From Sporosarcina ureae DSM 2281 (lineage in GTDB: Bacteria > Bacillota > Bacilli > Bacillales_A > Planococcaceae), in assembly GCF_000425545.1 (NCBI RefSeq), contig NZ_AUDQ01000001.1, positions 124,001 to 188,000 of the forward strand: a DNA stretch of 64,000 nt, read 5' to 3'. Every line of letters starts with the position of its first letter. Within the stretch, counting starts at the first letter, position 1. The notes beneath the pieces are model-generated. The model was not told the DNA's origin. It searched no databases and saw nothing but the letters and a program-made list of their open reading frames with translations. Position numbers and translations under genes: made by a program. Positions 53,947-62,352 of this stretch are shown piece after piece.

Positions 53947-54962
53947 TCTGCCGTCACCTCATCCATGGATAATTCAATCGCGTGAGCAATACACGGAATT
54001 GTATCCCCTTGTTGAAATGACAAAGGAGATAGCAACGCACCAGTTGCCAACAATAAAACCCGCTTATACTCTCCCGTCAGCATTTTTTGATAGACGTCCG
54101 AAAGAAACACCGCTGCTGAACAACCAGATCCACTTGCTCCCGCTTTGAAGGACGGATCATTTCCATAAAACTCTTCTCCGGCATCCCGAAAGTTTTTCGT
54201 ATGTGGTAAACCATTTTCATTTGCCAACGCTTTAAGTATTTTGAAACCATTACTCCCTAGATCTCCAGTGATAATCGTGTCATAGTCATCGATCGTCCTA
54301 TCATGTCCTGTTAAATGATTCATCAATGTATCACAGGCAGCTGGGGCCATCGCAGATCCCATATTCAAAGGATCTGTCATTCCCATGTCTATCACTTTAC
54401 CTACAGTAGCGCAGGTAATAACTGGAGTCCCCTGTTTATGTTGTCCAATCAATACTGCACCAGCTGCCGTGACCGTCCACTGTGCGGTTGCTTTTTTTTG
54501 CGATCCATACTCCAGCGGATATCGAAACTGTCGTTCGATTGCGTTATGTTGACTAGATGAACCTGCCATGATCCAGTTCGCTTGCTTAGCATCCGCGAGT
54601 AATGCCGCAGTGATCATAGAAGAGACTGAAGTAGCGCATGCAGAAAACAGACCGATATATGGAATAGCTAGTGCATGGGCTGTAAAATTTGAAGGGGTCA
54701 TTTGATTAACCAAATCACCAGTTAAGAAAAAGTCGATTTTCTCCGGCTGTTTCTTTGCTTTACTGAGTGCAATCAATACGGCATCATACATTAACTGCTT
54801 ATGACCGTCTTCGTTGGTCGGTAAATCACAACGCTCATCTTCGTATAATTTATCGAATTGCTGTGCAAATACGCTTTTCTTATTTTCCAATGGACCTGCT
54901 GTTACGCCTGTTGCGTAAATACTTGGCTTGGAATGAAAGGTTAACACGCCTCGTTTTACCAT
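53943..54962 (-). CDS. spoVAD: Stage V sporulation protein AD
   Basis: 339-aa thiolase-fold protein that binds dipicolinic acid on the membrane surface in spores. Seen: GLFSACATSVSSM (thiolase-like Cys region), GASGSGCSAAVFLSDVY near the C-terminus. Standard length. Overlaps spoVAC by 7 bases and spoVAE by 4. Confidence 0.95.
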   Translation of the reverse strand: MVKRGVLTFHSKPSIYATGVTAGPLENKKSVFAQQFDKLYEDERCDLPTNEDGHKQLMYDAVLIALSKAKKQPEKIDFFLTGDLVNQMTPSNFTAHALAIPYIGLFSACATSVSSMITAALLADAKQANWIMAGSSSQHNAIERQFRYPLEYGSQKKATAQWTVTAAGAVLIGQHKQGTPVITCATVGKVIDMGMTDPLNMGSAMAPAACDTLMNHLTGHDRTIDDYDTIITGDLGSNGFKILKALANENGLPHTKNFRDAGEEFYGNDPSFKAGASGSGCSAAVFLSDVYQKMLTGEYKRVLLLATGALLSPLSFQQGDTIPCIAHAIELSMDEVTAE

Positions 54963-55411
54963 GAGACCACACCAAATTTCACTAAGATGGTCTTGATCAG
55001 CGCTACAACGAAGGCAGAAAAAACACCGAATAAAATAACTGAACCCGCTAATTTAAACATATTCCCGCCAACACCTAGTACATATCCTTCTGACTTATGT
55101 TCTATAGCAGCCGAGACGACGGCATTACCGAATCCTGTAATCGGTACCGCTGCCCCTGCTCCACCAAATTGAGAAATCTTTTTATATAATCCAAAACCCG
55201 TTAACAACATCGCAATGAAAATCATTGTGGCAACAGTCGGATTACTCGCGGTCCGTTCCGTAAAGTCAAAGTACGTAATATAAAAGAGTGCAATGAACTG
55301 TCCAACTAAACAAATCAAACCACCTGTCAAGAAAGCTCTAATTACATTTTTCAAAATGGGAGGTTTAGGTGATAACTCTTTCTCTATTTGGGCATACTTT
55401 TCTTGTTGCAT
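54956..55411 (-). CDS. spoVAC: Stage V sporulation protein AC
   Basis: 151-aa membrane protein, about four helices, FLTGGLICLVGQFIALFY and FGGAGAAVPITGFGNAV. SpoVAC forms a mechanosensitive-like channel in the spore inner membrane. Its ATG shares one base with the stop of the upstream lipoprotein gene (TAATG). Confidence 0.95.
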   Translation of the reverse strand: MQQEKYAQIEKELSPKPPILKNVIRAFLTGGLICLVGQFIALFYITYFDFTERTASNPTVATMIFIAMLLTGFGLYKKISQFGGAGAAVPITGFGNAVVSAAIEHKSEGYVLGVGGNMFKLAGSVILFGVFSAFVVALIKTILVKFGVVSW

Positions 55412-55803
55412 TAGGTTTGCTCCTTTTCGATTGATTTGATTTTATCTATTTTCTTTTGATAATCTTTTTCCCCTTTTTTACGGATCAACTTCTCCGTTTC
55501 CAACAGAATTTTACTATCTGCTGAAACCGTAATTTTTAAATCAGGATACTCTTTTTCCAACTTTTTCTTAATGTCAGTAGCAATAGATTTCTTTTGAAAT
55601 CGGGAAAACGTATTGACACGAATACCTGCCAGCAATTCATCTTCAAATAACAGTACCTTTGCTAGCTTCACATGTTCATTATTCATTATGACTTTCTCTA
55701 CCGAATTCTCATCCTGCGAAGTTGTATTTTTAATATACGTTCCTTTTTCACTGCAACCAGTAAGTAGACCAAGAATAATTAACAATATACTCAGCTTCTT
55801 CAA
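55411..55803 (-). CDS. YhcN/YlaJ-family sporulation lipoprotein
   Basis: 130 aa; lipobox GLLTGC (Cys about residue 18) and a C-terminal region with FEDELLAGIRVNTFSRFQ typical of the YhcN/YlaJ family. Start TTG 55803, 8 bases after GGGAGG. It opens the four-gene yhcN-spoVAC-spoVAD-spoVAEb unit, the same order as the core of the transferable spoVA-2mob operon, though the DUF1657/DUF421 genes of that island are absent. Confidence 0.88.
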   Translation of the reverse strand: MKKLSILLIILGLLTGCSEKGTYIKNTTSQDENSVEKVIMNNEHVKLAKVLLFEDELLAGIRVNTFSRFQKKSIATDIKKKLEKEYPDLKITVSADSKILLETEKLIRKKGEKDYQKKIDKIKSIEKEQT

Positions 55804-55824
55804 ATGCAACGCCTCCCTTCTGTC

Positions 55825-55854
55825 TAGCATGTATCTTTTATGTCGGATTTATGC
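55825..55854 (-). promoter_or_regulatory. SigG promoter of the yhcN-spoVA operon
   Basis: Minus strand: GCATA (55850-55854), exactly 18 bases, CATGCTA (55825-55831). Both match the forespore SigG consensus (GHATR-N18-CATNHTA). The start codon is about 20 bases downstream, so the leader is short. Confidence 0.75.
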
Positions 55855-55892
55855 ATATTGAGGAATGCGCCCTGTCATGTCGATTACCCATG

Positions 55893-55901
55893 CATAAAGT
55901 A
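55893..55901 (+). promoter_or_regulatory. SigK/SigE-like -10 element of the cotZ-like gene
   Basis: CATAAAGTA matches CATANNNTA; the GTG start is 30 bases further on. A -35 AC is not at the ideal distance. Confidence 0.5.
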
Positions 55902-55931
55902 TAGAGAACGACAAACAGGAGGTGGACAGTA

Positions 55932-56504
55932 GTGGGATGTGAAAAGAAAGACAACAAACATGATGGTTGTCATAAGTCGAATTGTATTTGTGAAGTAGTA
56001 CGCTTTATCCAACGCGTCCAGAATACGTGTCCGGAAGTGGATTGTGTAGAGTGTGATACAGATTGTTTCATGGCACCACTTGGCAGTTTGGTTAGCCCAG
56101 TTAGAGGCCGTGTCAACACACGCGTGTTCAGTTTACTGACGGGTAACGGGGACTATTTCAAGGCAGTATTCCGAGGTGGAAAACGTAAGTATTATCCTAA
56201 AATGATGGCAGAGGAGTCATTAGCTGATCACAAGTCAACACCTCATAAGCATACGAGCTGTGTTTCCGTATTTTTCCGCGTACAGACAGTGTTTGATTCT
56301 TGCTGTGCTACCATTCAAGTATTGCAACCTTTATATAACGGATTGCCGTTTGATATTACTACGGACGGAAAGATCTGTTATGAAAAAATTTGTAAGGTGA
56401 ATGGTTTCGGACCTACGAATACGTGTTTGACGGTTGACTTGAGTTGTTTCTGCGGTATTCAGTGTATCGATGATGTGTATATCGATTTCTGCGACGAAGA
56501 TTGA
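55932..56504 (+). CDS. cotZ: CotY/CotZ-family spore coat protein
   Basis: 190-aa Cys-rich coat/crust protein (about 20 Cys), beginning MGCEKKDNKHDGCHKSNCICEVVRFI and carrying CFMAPLGSL and FRVQTVFDSCCATIQVL, family-typical segments. CotY/CotZ form disulfide-linked crust lattices. Start GTG 55932, 7 bases after AGGAGGTG. Neighbour of the CotO-like gene, as in B. subtilis. Confidence 0.92.
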   Translation: MGCEKKDNKHDGCHKSNCICEVVRFIQRVQNTCPEVDCVECDTDCFMAPLGSLVSPVRGRVNTRVFSLLTGNGDYFKAVFRGGKRKYYPKMMAEESLADHKSTPHKHTSCVSVFFRVQTVFDSCCATIQVLQPLYNGLPFDITTDGKICYEKICKVNGFGPTNTCLTVDLSCFCGIQCIDDVYIDFCDED

Positions 56505-56525
56505 TTTGTTACTTGCAATGCTAAA

Positions 56526-56562
56526 TGGCGAATCCTATATTCATAGGGTTCGTCCTTTTTTA
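56526..56562 (+). terminator. Terminator of the cotZ-like gene
   Basis: GCGAA.CCTAT/ATAGG.TTCG stem with CCTTTTTTAGG tail. Confidence 0.85.
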
Positions 56563-56575
56563 GGTATAGAAAAGA

Positions 56576-56614
56576 ATAAAAAGACGAACCCATTTTTATA
56601 GGTTCGCCTTTTAA
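56576..56614 (-). terminator. Terminator of the cotO-like gene
   Basis: GGCGAACC/GGGTTCGTC stem followed by TTTTTATTC on the minus strand, 11 bases past the CotO-like stop. Confidence 0.85.
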
Positions 56615-56624
56615 GTAGTAAGAA

Positions 56625-57041
56625 TTAAATAGTAAATGATTGCTGTTTCCAGAGGATATCTAAGATTTCTTCAATACGGATTGACGTTATTTCTTTGTTC
56701 GAGTTGATCCAGACAATTTCGTTTTCTAGATTGTGCAGCTTGCCTTTAATGACACCGTTCTCGGTGATGATTTCTAATGGAGCGTATAATTCTTTGCGGA
56801 ATGGGTGTTGTAAGTATTCTAATCTTTCACGGAATAGTTGAGTAGCTTCTAATTCTTGTTGTATCATTGGTGACTCTTGTGCCAATGAGTTTTCAGAAAC
56901 GGTTAAATCGTTGATACGTTCCACTGCTCTTGTGTTCTCCGGTTGGAAAACGGACGTGCTTTCTTCTTCTGTAATAGGCGTAAACCGATATTTTCTAATA
57001 ATCGGGCTTGAGATGAACAGTAACGGCTTTTCATGACGCAT
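56625..57041 (-). CDS. cotO: CotO-family spore coat morphogenetic protein
   Basis: 138 aa. N-terminal segment KPLLFISSPIIRK, a low-complexity Glu/Gln-rich middle, and a C-terminal domain with PLEIITENGVIKGKLHNLENEIVWI, typical of CotO-like proteins. CotO guides late outer-coat encasement. Start ATG 57041 (AAGGAAG, 8 bases) rather than the GTG at 57050. Adjacent to cotZ as in B. subtilis, under a SigK promoter. Confidence 0.82.
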   Translation of the reverse strand: MRHEKPLLFISSPIIRKYRFTPITEEESTSVFQPENTRAVERINDLTVSENSLAQESPMIQQELEATQLFRERLEYLQHPFRKELYAPLEIITENGVIKGKLHNLENEIVWINSNKEITSIRIEEILDILWKQQSFTI

Positions 57042-57061
57042 TTTCATCACTTCCTTTTAGT

Positions 57062-57089
57062 TAGCATATGTGAGCTAAACGCCTAACGT
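57062..57089 (-). promoter_or_regulatory. SigK promoter of the cotO-like gene
   Basis: Minus strand AC (57088-57089), 17 bases, CATATGCTA (57062-57070), a full match to CATANNNTA. About 20 bases before the start codon. Confidence 0.7.
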
Positions 57090-57096
57090 TCCGAAA

Positions 57097-57142
57097 TAAA
57101 AAAAACAATATTCCCAGTTCATAAAGAACTAAGGAATACTGT
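57097..57142 (-). terminator. Terminator of mgtE
   Basis: Stem CA.TATTCC..AGTTC/GAACT.GGAATA.TG with a TTTTTTTTATTT tail on the minus strand. The mgtE stop codon lies in its loop. Confidence 0.85.
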
Positions 57143-58495
57143 TGCAAGTCCTAGATAAATGACGACACTGATCACGTCGTTAAGAGTTGTAATAAATGGT
57201 CCTGAGGCAACAGCCGGGTCCACTTTGAGTTTATGCATAAATAATGGAATAAATGATCCTGAAATGGTTGCAACGAAAATAGAGACCATCATCGCTGCTC
57301 CTACAAGTAAAGCAATAACTAATTCATGCTTCCAGATAAAGATTAATAGGACGACGAATATCGCACAAATCACACCTGTAATAATCCCAGTGCCCGCTTC
57401 TCGTATGAGTAACTTTATCTTACTTTCATCCTCAATATCACGCGTTGCAATACCACGAACCGCAACAGCCAGTGACTGTGTCCCACTATTTCCGGCAGTT
57501 CCGGCGATTAAAGGGATAAACGCTGCTAATAGTGCGACTTGGGAAATCGTTTCAGTAAATAGGTCAATTAAGTTGGCTGTTAACATTCCAAGAATTAATA
57601 AAATTAGCAACCAGGGAATCCGTTTTTTTGCAGCAGAGAACGGGTTCTTATCAAATGTATCCATTGTCGAGACACCAGCAAGCTTAGAATAGTCATCCGA
57701 TGCTTCTTCATCGATAACATCGATAATGTCATCAACTGTGATAATCCCCAAAATATGTTGCTGGAAGTCAACAACAGGCACAGCCAAGAAATCATAGTCC
57801 TGAATCGTGCGAGCAACGTCTTCCTGATCATCGGAAACAGATACGCTAACGACGCGATCACTCATAATGGAACGAATTAATGTATCTTCATCCGCAATAA
57901 TTAAGTCACGTAACGAAACGACCCCTGTTAAACGTTGAAAGTCATCTACAACGAAAATATAGTAAATCGTCTCGGCGCTTGGTGCTTCACTACGCAAAAT
58001 GGTCATAGCGGAACGAACAGTTGAATTCTCAGAAACCGTAACGAATTCTGTCGTCATGATCGAACCGGCTGTATATTCCTCATAGTGTAGTAATGCTTTA
58101 ATTTGAATCGCAGCTTCTTTATCCATCAACGTTAGATAGCTGACGACTTTCTTTTTATCTAGTTCTTTCAGGACATCTACCGCATTATCCACAAACATGT
58201 ATGAAATCATCTCTGCGGCATATGTCGCGTCCATCTCCTCAAGGAACTCTTCGTATTCATCTTCTTCAATTTCACTTGTTTCAAATATTTCCGCAAGTTC
58301 TTTTGGTGATAGATAAAAATACATTAATTCCCGAAGCTCTGCACCAACTTCTTCATAAAAAGTCGCTCGATCATATGGATGAAGTGCAAGATATTCCTGT
58401 CTGAACGAATGGATGTCTTCGTTGTTCAGCAATTCTCGCAACTTATCTATATCCAAAACAATTTCACTTTTCATTTGTTCTGGTTGAGTAGTCAT
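57119..58495 (-). CDS. mgtE: Magnesium transporter MgtE
   Basis: 458-aa Mg2+ channel. N-terminal superhelical domain (about 15-130), tandem CBS domains (about 135-260, MTTEFVTVSENSTV...), a connecting helix, then five membrane helices with the pore segment GTAGNSGTQSLAVAVRG. High cytosolic Mg2+ closes the gate via the N and CBS domains. Start ATG 58495 after AAGGTG; the frame to 58558 lacks a site. The 84-bp space upstream is too short for an M-box. Confidence 0.95.
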   Translation of the reverse strand: MTTQPEQMKSEIVLDIDKLRELLNNEDIHSFRQEYLALHPYDRATFYEEVGAELRELMYFYLSPKELAEIFETSEIEEDEYEEFLEEMDATYAAEMISYMFVDNAVDVLKELDKKKVVSYLTLMDKEAAIQIKALLHYEEYTAGSIMTTEFVTVSENSTVRSAMTILRSEAPSAETIYYIFVVDDFQRLTGVVSLRDLIIADEDTLIRSIMSDRVVSVSVSDDQEDVARTIQDYDFLAVPVVDFQQHILGIITVDDIIDVIDEEASDDYSKLAGVSTMDTFDKNPFSAAKKRIPWLLILLILGMLTANLIDLFTETISQVALLAAFIPLIAGTAGNSGTQSLAVAVRGIATRDIEDESKIKLLIREAGTGIITGVICAIFVVLLIFIWKHELVIALLVGAAMMVSIFVATISGSFIPLFMHKLKVDPAVASGPFITTLNDVISVVIYLGLATVFLSSL

Positions 58496-58579
58496 GATTT
58501 CACACCTTCCCTTCTGCACATACAGTACGCTCTCACGTACTAGTAAGTTCCTATACACCGTACATGTTTTTTTACATTT

Positions 58580-59542
58580 TCAGAGTTGTTGCTGTTGAGA
58601 GAATCCGCACACTTGCTGACTTTTCCGTAAGTAGTATTTCATATCTTCTGGCAACGGACTAGTAAAATGCATTCTCTTCCTCGTGATTGGGTGAAGTAAA
58701 CTGACGCCCGAGCAATGCAATGCTTGGCGTGGGAATACATCTAGGTTCGCACCGTATAAATCGTCACCCACAAGCGGATGACCGAGCCATTGCATATGCA
58801 CACGTATTTGATGCGTACGGCCTGTGTGCAACGTCAAGTCTATGACGGAGAAACAGTCTTCTGCATTACGATAATGCGCCTTTACTGAAACATCCGTTTT
58901 TGAATACTGACCATCTTGCCGTACAATTCTTTCAATGATACTACCTTCTTTTCTGCCAATCGGTTGTTCGATCGTCACGAATGGTGTAGTAATGATACCT
59001 TGTGCGAATGCAGTATATTGGCGTTGAAACAAATCCTGCGCCATCTGCTTGCTCAACAGATGATGGATATGGCGGTTTTTCGCCACACAAATAATTCCTG
59101 ATGTATCCGTATCAAGGCGTGTCACCATATGAGCAGTTGAAAGAATACCTTCTCTTTCAAATTTTCCACAGACAAAATTCGCAAGCGTTCCAGAAGGATG
59201 ATTGCGAGAAGGTATCGTGCTCTGTCCAGCTGGTTTATCAAGCACCAGAAGGGTTTCATCTTCATACAAAATGGATAAAGCACCCTCTTGTGGAGTCAAC
59301 CCATCACTCACCTGTTCTGGAGGGAACAATACTGTCACTTGATCATATGGCTGCAACTTATGACGCACGTTTTGAGACTGTCCATTCACCAGAATCTCTC
59401 CGCCGCGATATTTAATAGCCGTTAACGTCGTTTTGGAAATTTCATGCTGTGCCAAAAATTCACGAAGCAGTCCACTTTCCTTCACAACGAATTGTAATTG
59501 AAACAACGTATTATTTTTTCTTTTCATCATCTTCACGTTCAT
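58580..59542 (-). CDS. yjbO: RluD-like pseudouridine synthase (YjbO)
   Basis: 320 aa. N-terminal S4-like segment, catalytic [12 protein letters not shown] (Asp about 145), [22 protein letters not shown]. Overlaps the end of nadK by 32 bases; ATG 59542 has a weak site (GAGTGA). nadK-yjbO order matches B. subtilis yjbN-yjbO. RNA target not determined. Confidence 0.93.
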   Translation of the reverse strand: MNVKMMKRKNNTLFQLQFVVKESGLLREFLAQHEISKTTLTAIKYRGGEILVNGQSQNVRHKLQPYDQVTVLFPPEQVSDGLTPQEGALSILYEDETLLVLDKPAGQSTIPSRNHPSGTLANFVCGKFEREGILSTAHMVTRLDTDTSGIICVAKNRHIHHLLSKQMAQDLFQRQYTAFAQGIITTPFVTIEQPIGRKEGSIIERIVRQDGQYSKTDVSVKAHYRNAEDCFSVIDLTLHTGRTHQIRVHMQWLGHPLVGDDLYGANLDVFPRQALHCSGVSLLHPITRKRMHFTSPLPEDMKYYLRKSQQVCGFSQQQQL

Positions 59543-60344
59543 AGATTAAATCACTCGCTACGAATGATTCTTCTACACGTTTCCAGAATGGGAAAGGACG
59601 GAAGCGTGCAAAGCCCATTTTTTCATTGGATACTTTGTATTCAATGGATTTAACATCTTTATGAAGGAGCTGCAAATGATCGACTGTTACCATGAAATCA
59701 GGGCCTTTTACAGGCGTCAATGTACAGATGTGATGATCCGGTAAAATGAGTGGAGATCCGACTGTACGGAATACACGATTATTAATCGATGCCATTTCTG
59801 TCAATTGCATGGATGGCAATGAAGGATGGATAATCGCACCACCAAGAGATTTACTGTAAGCAGTTGAACCAGACGGTGTTGACATGCAAAGTCCATCTCC
59901 CCTAAAGCGTTCAAAGTGTTCTCCATTTAACTCAACATCCATCACCAAAGTAACTTCAGGTGACTTAACTGTGGATTCATTCAACGCTAAATAAGATGCA
60001 CTTTTTTCAGAATGACGATAATTAATCGTTACTTCGATCAAAGGATACTCGATGACTTCGTACTCTTGTCTTGCGATCAAGATCACCAATTTTTCTATTT
60101 CAGATGGTTTCCAGTCTGCATAAAACCCTAAGTGTCCCGTATGAATCCCCACAAACGATGTCTTATCTAAGCGGTGTATGTATTTATGGAAAGCATGTAA
60201 TAGCGTTCCATCCCCACCGATGGACAAAACAATATCCGGTTCTTCCTCATCGTATTTCAAACCGAAATCGCGTAAATACACACGTGCTTCTTTCATTAAC
60301 TTATTGGATATCTCGTCATTTCGCGACTGAATTGTGAATTTCAT
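59511..60344 (-). CDS. nadK: NAD kinase
   Basis: 277-aa ATP-NAD kinase making NADP+. GGDGT motif ([15 protein letters not shown], about residue 42), ALNEST, and [21 protein letters not shown]. Closely resembles B. subtilis YjbN/NadF. Start ATG 60344 after GGAAGTG, 13 codons into the open frame. Upstream neighbour is the UPF0738 gene. Confidence 0.96.
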   Translation of the reverse strand: MKFTIQSRNDEISNKLMKEARVYLRDFGLKYDEEEPDIVLSIGGDGTLLHAFHKYIHRLDKTSFVGIHTGHLGFYADWKPSEIEKLVILIARQEYEVIEYPLIEVTINYRHSEKSASYLALNESTVKSPEVTLVMDVELNGEHFERFRGDGLCMSTPSGSTAYSKSLGGAIIHPSLPSMQLTEMASINNRVFRTVGSPLILPDHHICTLTPVKGPDFMVTVDHLQLLHKDVKSIEYKVSNEKMGFARFRPFPFWKRVEESFVASDLIYEREDDEKKK

Positions 60345-60386
60345 TACGTCACTTCCATTCTTTTTGTGAATTTGTTTCGCCATATA

Positions 60387-60776
60387 TCAATTCACCTTTT
60401 CCAGCACCGGCCTGAATATTTCTTCGACAGCTGTACTGAATTCCTCGCCATAGTTATCATTACCCTCAATATTGAAAATCAACGCCTGCAATTCGTCTGC
60501 AGCACCTGTTAATAATATTTTCTCGTCTTGCCAAACCAACACGGGTTCAGCTTGTTGTAACAGCATATCCACTAGTCCGTTCCAGCTGTCTTTTGTGAAA
60601 TATGCATAACGATAGCCGGTCTCGTGATCAAATATATATACAAAGGATTGACGATCTGTGTCTGTCAACATTGTTCCAGTTGGGGAACCTAACGGCCACT
60701 CTGCCTCAGGATTCAATATAAATTGAATTTCATTATCGTTTTGACTTGTTTCAATGATCACATTTTTCATATCCAA
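60387..60776 (-). CDS. UPF0738 family protein (YjbL-like)
   Basis: 129 aa with the UPF0738 blocks GTMLTDTDRQSFVYIFDHE...YRYAYFTKDSW and C-terminal NIEGNDNYGEEFSTAVEE. Function unknown; the family sits with nadK in bacilli and staphylococci. Start TTG 60776 (AAGGAAG at 8 bases) or ATG 60770; the frame to 60854 has no ribosome site. Confidence 0.85.
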   Translation of the reverse strand: MDMKNVIIETSQNDNEIQFILNPEAEWPLGSPTGTMLTDTDRQSFVYIFDHETGYRYAYFTKDSWNGLVDMLLQQAEPVLVWQDEKILLTGAADELQALIFNIEGNDNYGEEFSTAVEEIFRPVLEKVN

Positions 60777-60867
60777 GACATTCACTTCCTTAATTAAAGA
60801 CTTTACGTTTAGTCTACCATATGACACACGTAGTTGCATTTCGTTACTGTGCATTATGGTAAGAAAG

Positions 60868-60876
60868 TTGGTATAA
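60868..60876 (+). promoter_or_regulatory. Extended -10 promoter of the lytic transglycosylase gene
   Basis: TGGTATAAT is a full extended -10 element; a good -35 is not seen. It lies 54 bases before the ATG. Confidence 0.5.
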
Positions 60877-60929
60877 TAGATATAATAAATGAATTTATTT
60901 AATACCTTTACTAAACAGGAGGAAAAAGT

Positions 60930-61589
60930 ATGAATCTTGACCCAATTAACACTCGGTTACTCCTTGAAATCAATACGCTACAAACTCTTGGAGCGGTCCA
61001 GTCCTTTAGTAACAATCCACCGACTAGCTCCAATGAATTTCAAATGATGCTTACACAATTAATGGAAGGCAATCAATTGAGCCCTGAACTTGCAAAACAA
61101 TCGGAACAACTATTTAGCCAAGGAAGCAACGTAATACCGTTTGGCATATCCACAAACCCAGTTGAAGAATTTACCGCTACATCACCCGCCACCTCGTCAC
61201 CAGGAACGAACAATCCATATGCAGACATCATCAAACAAGCTGCCGACAAATATCAACTACCGGAAAAACTAATTGCCGCCGTCATCAAACAAGAATCCAA
61301 CTTTAAAAGCAACGCAAAAAGTCATGCAGGCGCAGCCGGACTCATGCAACTAATGCCAGGCACAGCCAAATACCTTGGTGTATCCAACCCCATGGATCCA
61401 AAACAAAACATCATGGGCGGAGCCAAATACTTGCGCAACATGCTTAACCAATTCGGCTCAAACGAAATGGCACTAGCAGCATACAACGCTGGACCGGGGA
61501 ACGTAAAAAAATACGGAGGCATCCCTCCCTTCAAAGAAACCCAGAACTACGTAAAAAAAGTCATGAACTACTACCAGCAAATGGTTTAA
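60930..61589 (+). CDS. SLT-domain lytic transglycosylase (YjbJ-like)
   Basis: 219 aa. An N-terminal 100-residue polar region without a clear signal peptide, then the SLT fold: catalytic Glu in KQESNFKSNA (about residue 117), AAGLMQLMPGTAKYLG, AAYNAGPGNVKKYGG. Cleaves peptidoglycan glycan strands. ATG 60930 behind AGGAGGAAAAAG. How it is exported without a visible signal peptide is open. Confidence 0.92.
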   Translation: MNLDPINTRLLLEINTLQTLGAVQSFSNNPPTSSNEFQMMLTQLMEGNQLSPELAKQSEQLFSQGSNVIPFGISTNPVEEFTATSPATSSPGTNNPYADIIKQAADKYQLPEKLIAAVIKQESNFKSNAKSHAGAAGLMQLMPGTAKYLGVSNPMDPKQNIMGGAKYLRNMLNQFGSNEMALAAYNAGPGNVKKYGGIPPFKETQNYVKKVMNYYQQMV

Positions 61590-61636
61590 TATTCTGTATT
61601 ATATCAATAATTCCGCATACTATTTCTAAAAAGCTA

Positions 61637-61853
61637 AACAGTTGAACGGAGTGCAAGGCGACTCCAGGAAAAACGAGAGCTGAAAGCCCCGCAGGAAGAG
61701 CCGTTGCAAAGTACGGCTTATGCGAGTAAAAGCGAAGCGTTAGGAGCACATCTTTGTACTCGAAGCGGACAAGGAGATTGAAGCCGTGCCCGCGGAACGC
61801 AGGTCAACGGCGTCCATCGAATCACTAGTACCAATGGTTTATCCGACTCCAAA
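61637..61853. repeat. Foldback repeat of the Bacillales GC-rich type (third, divergent copy)
   Basis: Bounded by AACAGTTGAACGGAGT and the near-complement ACTCCAAACAGT. The inside holds GGCGACTCC, CCCCGCAGGAAG, AAGCGAAGCG and CCGTGCCCGCGGAACGC, i.e. the reverse-orientation counterparts of the GGAGTCG, CAGGG, CGCTTCGC and TTTCCGAGGGGCG blocks in copies 1 and 2. Lies between the transglycosylase and truncated haemoglobin genes, no coding content. Confidence 0.75.
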
Positions 61854-61959
61854 CAGTAAATCTGCTATATAACAAGAAATAAAATAAGTTCTTTTATTTG
61901 TATAGAAATTCGTTCGTTGATAGAATACAGATACAGATGAACGAAGGGGTGTGAATTCA

Positions 61960-62352
61960 ATGACTCGAAAACCTGTCATCCCTTTTGAGGAGATCGGCGA
62001 GAAAAAGTTACACGAACTAATTGAAACATTTTACGCAAAAGTGGCTGTTCACCCAGACCTCATTCCAATATTCCCTGATGATTTATCCGAAACCATTAGG
62101 AAGCAAAAACAATTTCAAACACAATATCTAGGTGGACCCAACCTGTTCACTGAAGAACATGGACATCCTATGATGAAAGCCCGACATAACCCTTTCCCTA
62201 TCACACCTACACGCGCGGAAGCATGGCTAGCTTGCATGGCTGAGGCAATGGACGACGTAGGACTGGAGGGTCCACTTCGGGAAGTCTACTATAAGCGCCT
62301 TGTCTTAACAGCCAACCATATGGTAAATAGGAACGAGGAGGAAGATCAGTGA
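61960..62352 (+). CDS. yjbI: Truncated haemoglobin (YjbI)
   Basis: 130 aa group II-type trHb: PFEEIGEKKLHELIETFYAKV, QTQYLGGPNLFTEEHGHPMMKARHNPF with proximal His and WLACMAEAMDD (Trp at G8). Binds O2/NO. Adjacent to spxH, with a 4-base overlap (GTGA), as yjbI-yjbH in B. subtilis. ATG 61960, AAGGGG about 10 bases upstream. Confidence 0.94.
   Translation: MTRKPVIPFEEIGEKKLHELIETFYAKVAVHPDLIPIFPDDLSETIRKQKQFQTQYLGGPNLFTEEHGHPMMKARHNPFPITPTRAEAWLACMAEAMDDVGLEGPLREVYYKRLVLTANHMVNRNEEEDQ

Noticed and set aside
58496..58579. M-box Mg2+ riboswitch upstream of mgtE
   Set aside because: Only 84 bases separate mgtE from the upstream gene and none of the M-box hallmarks are visible.
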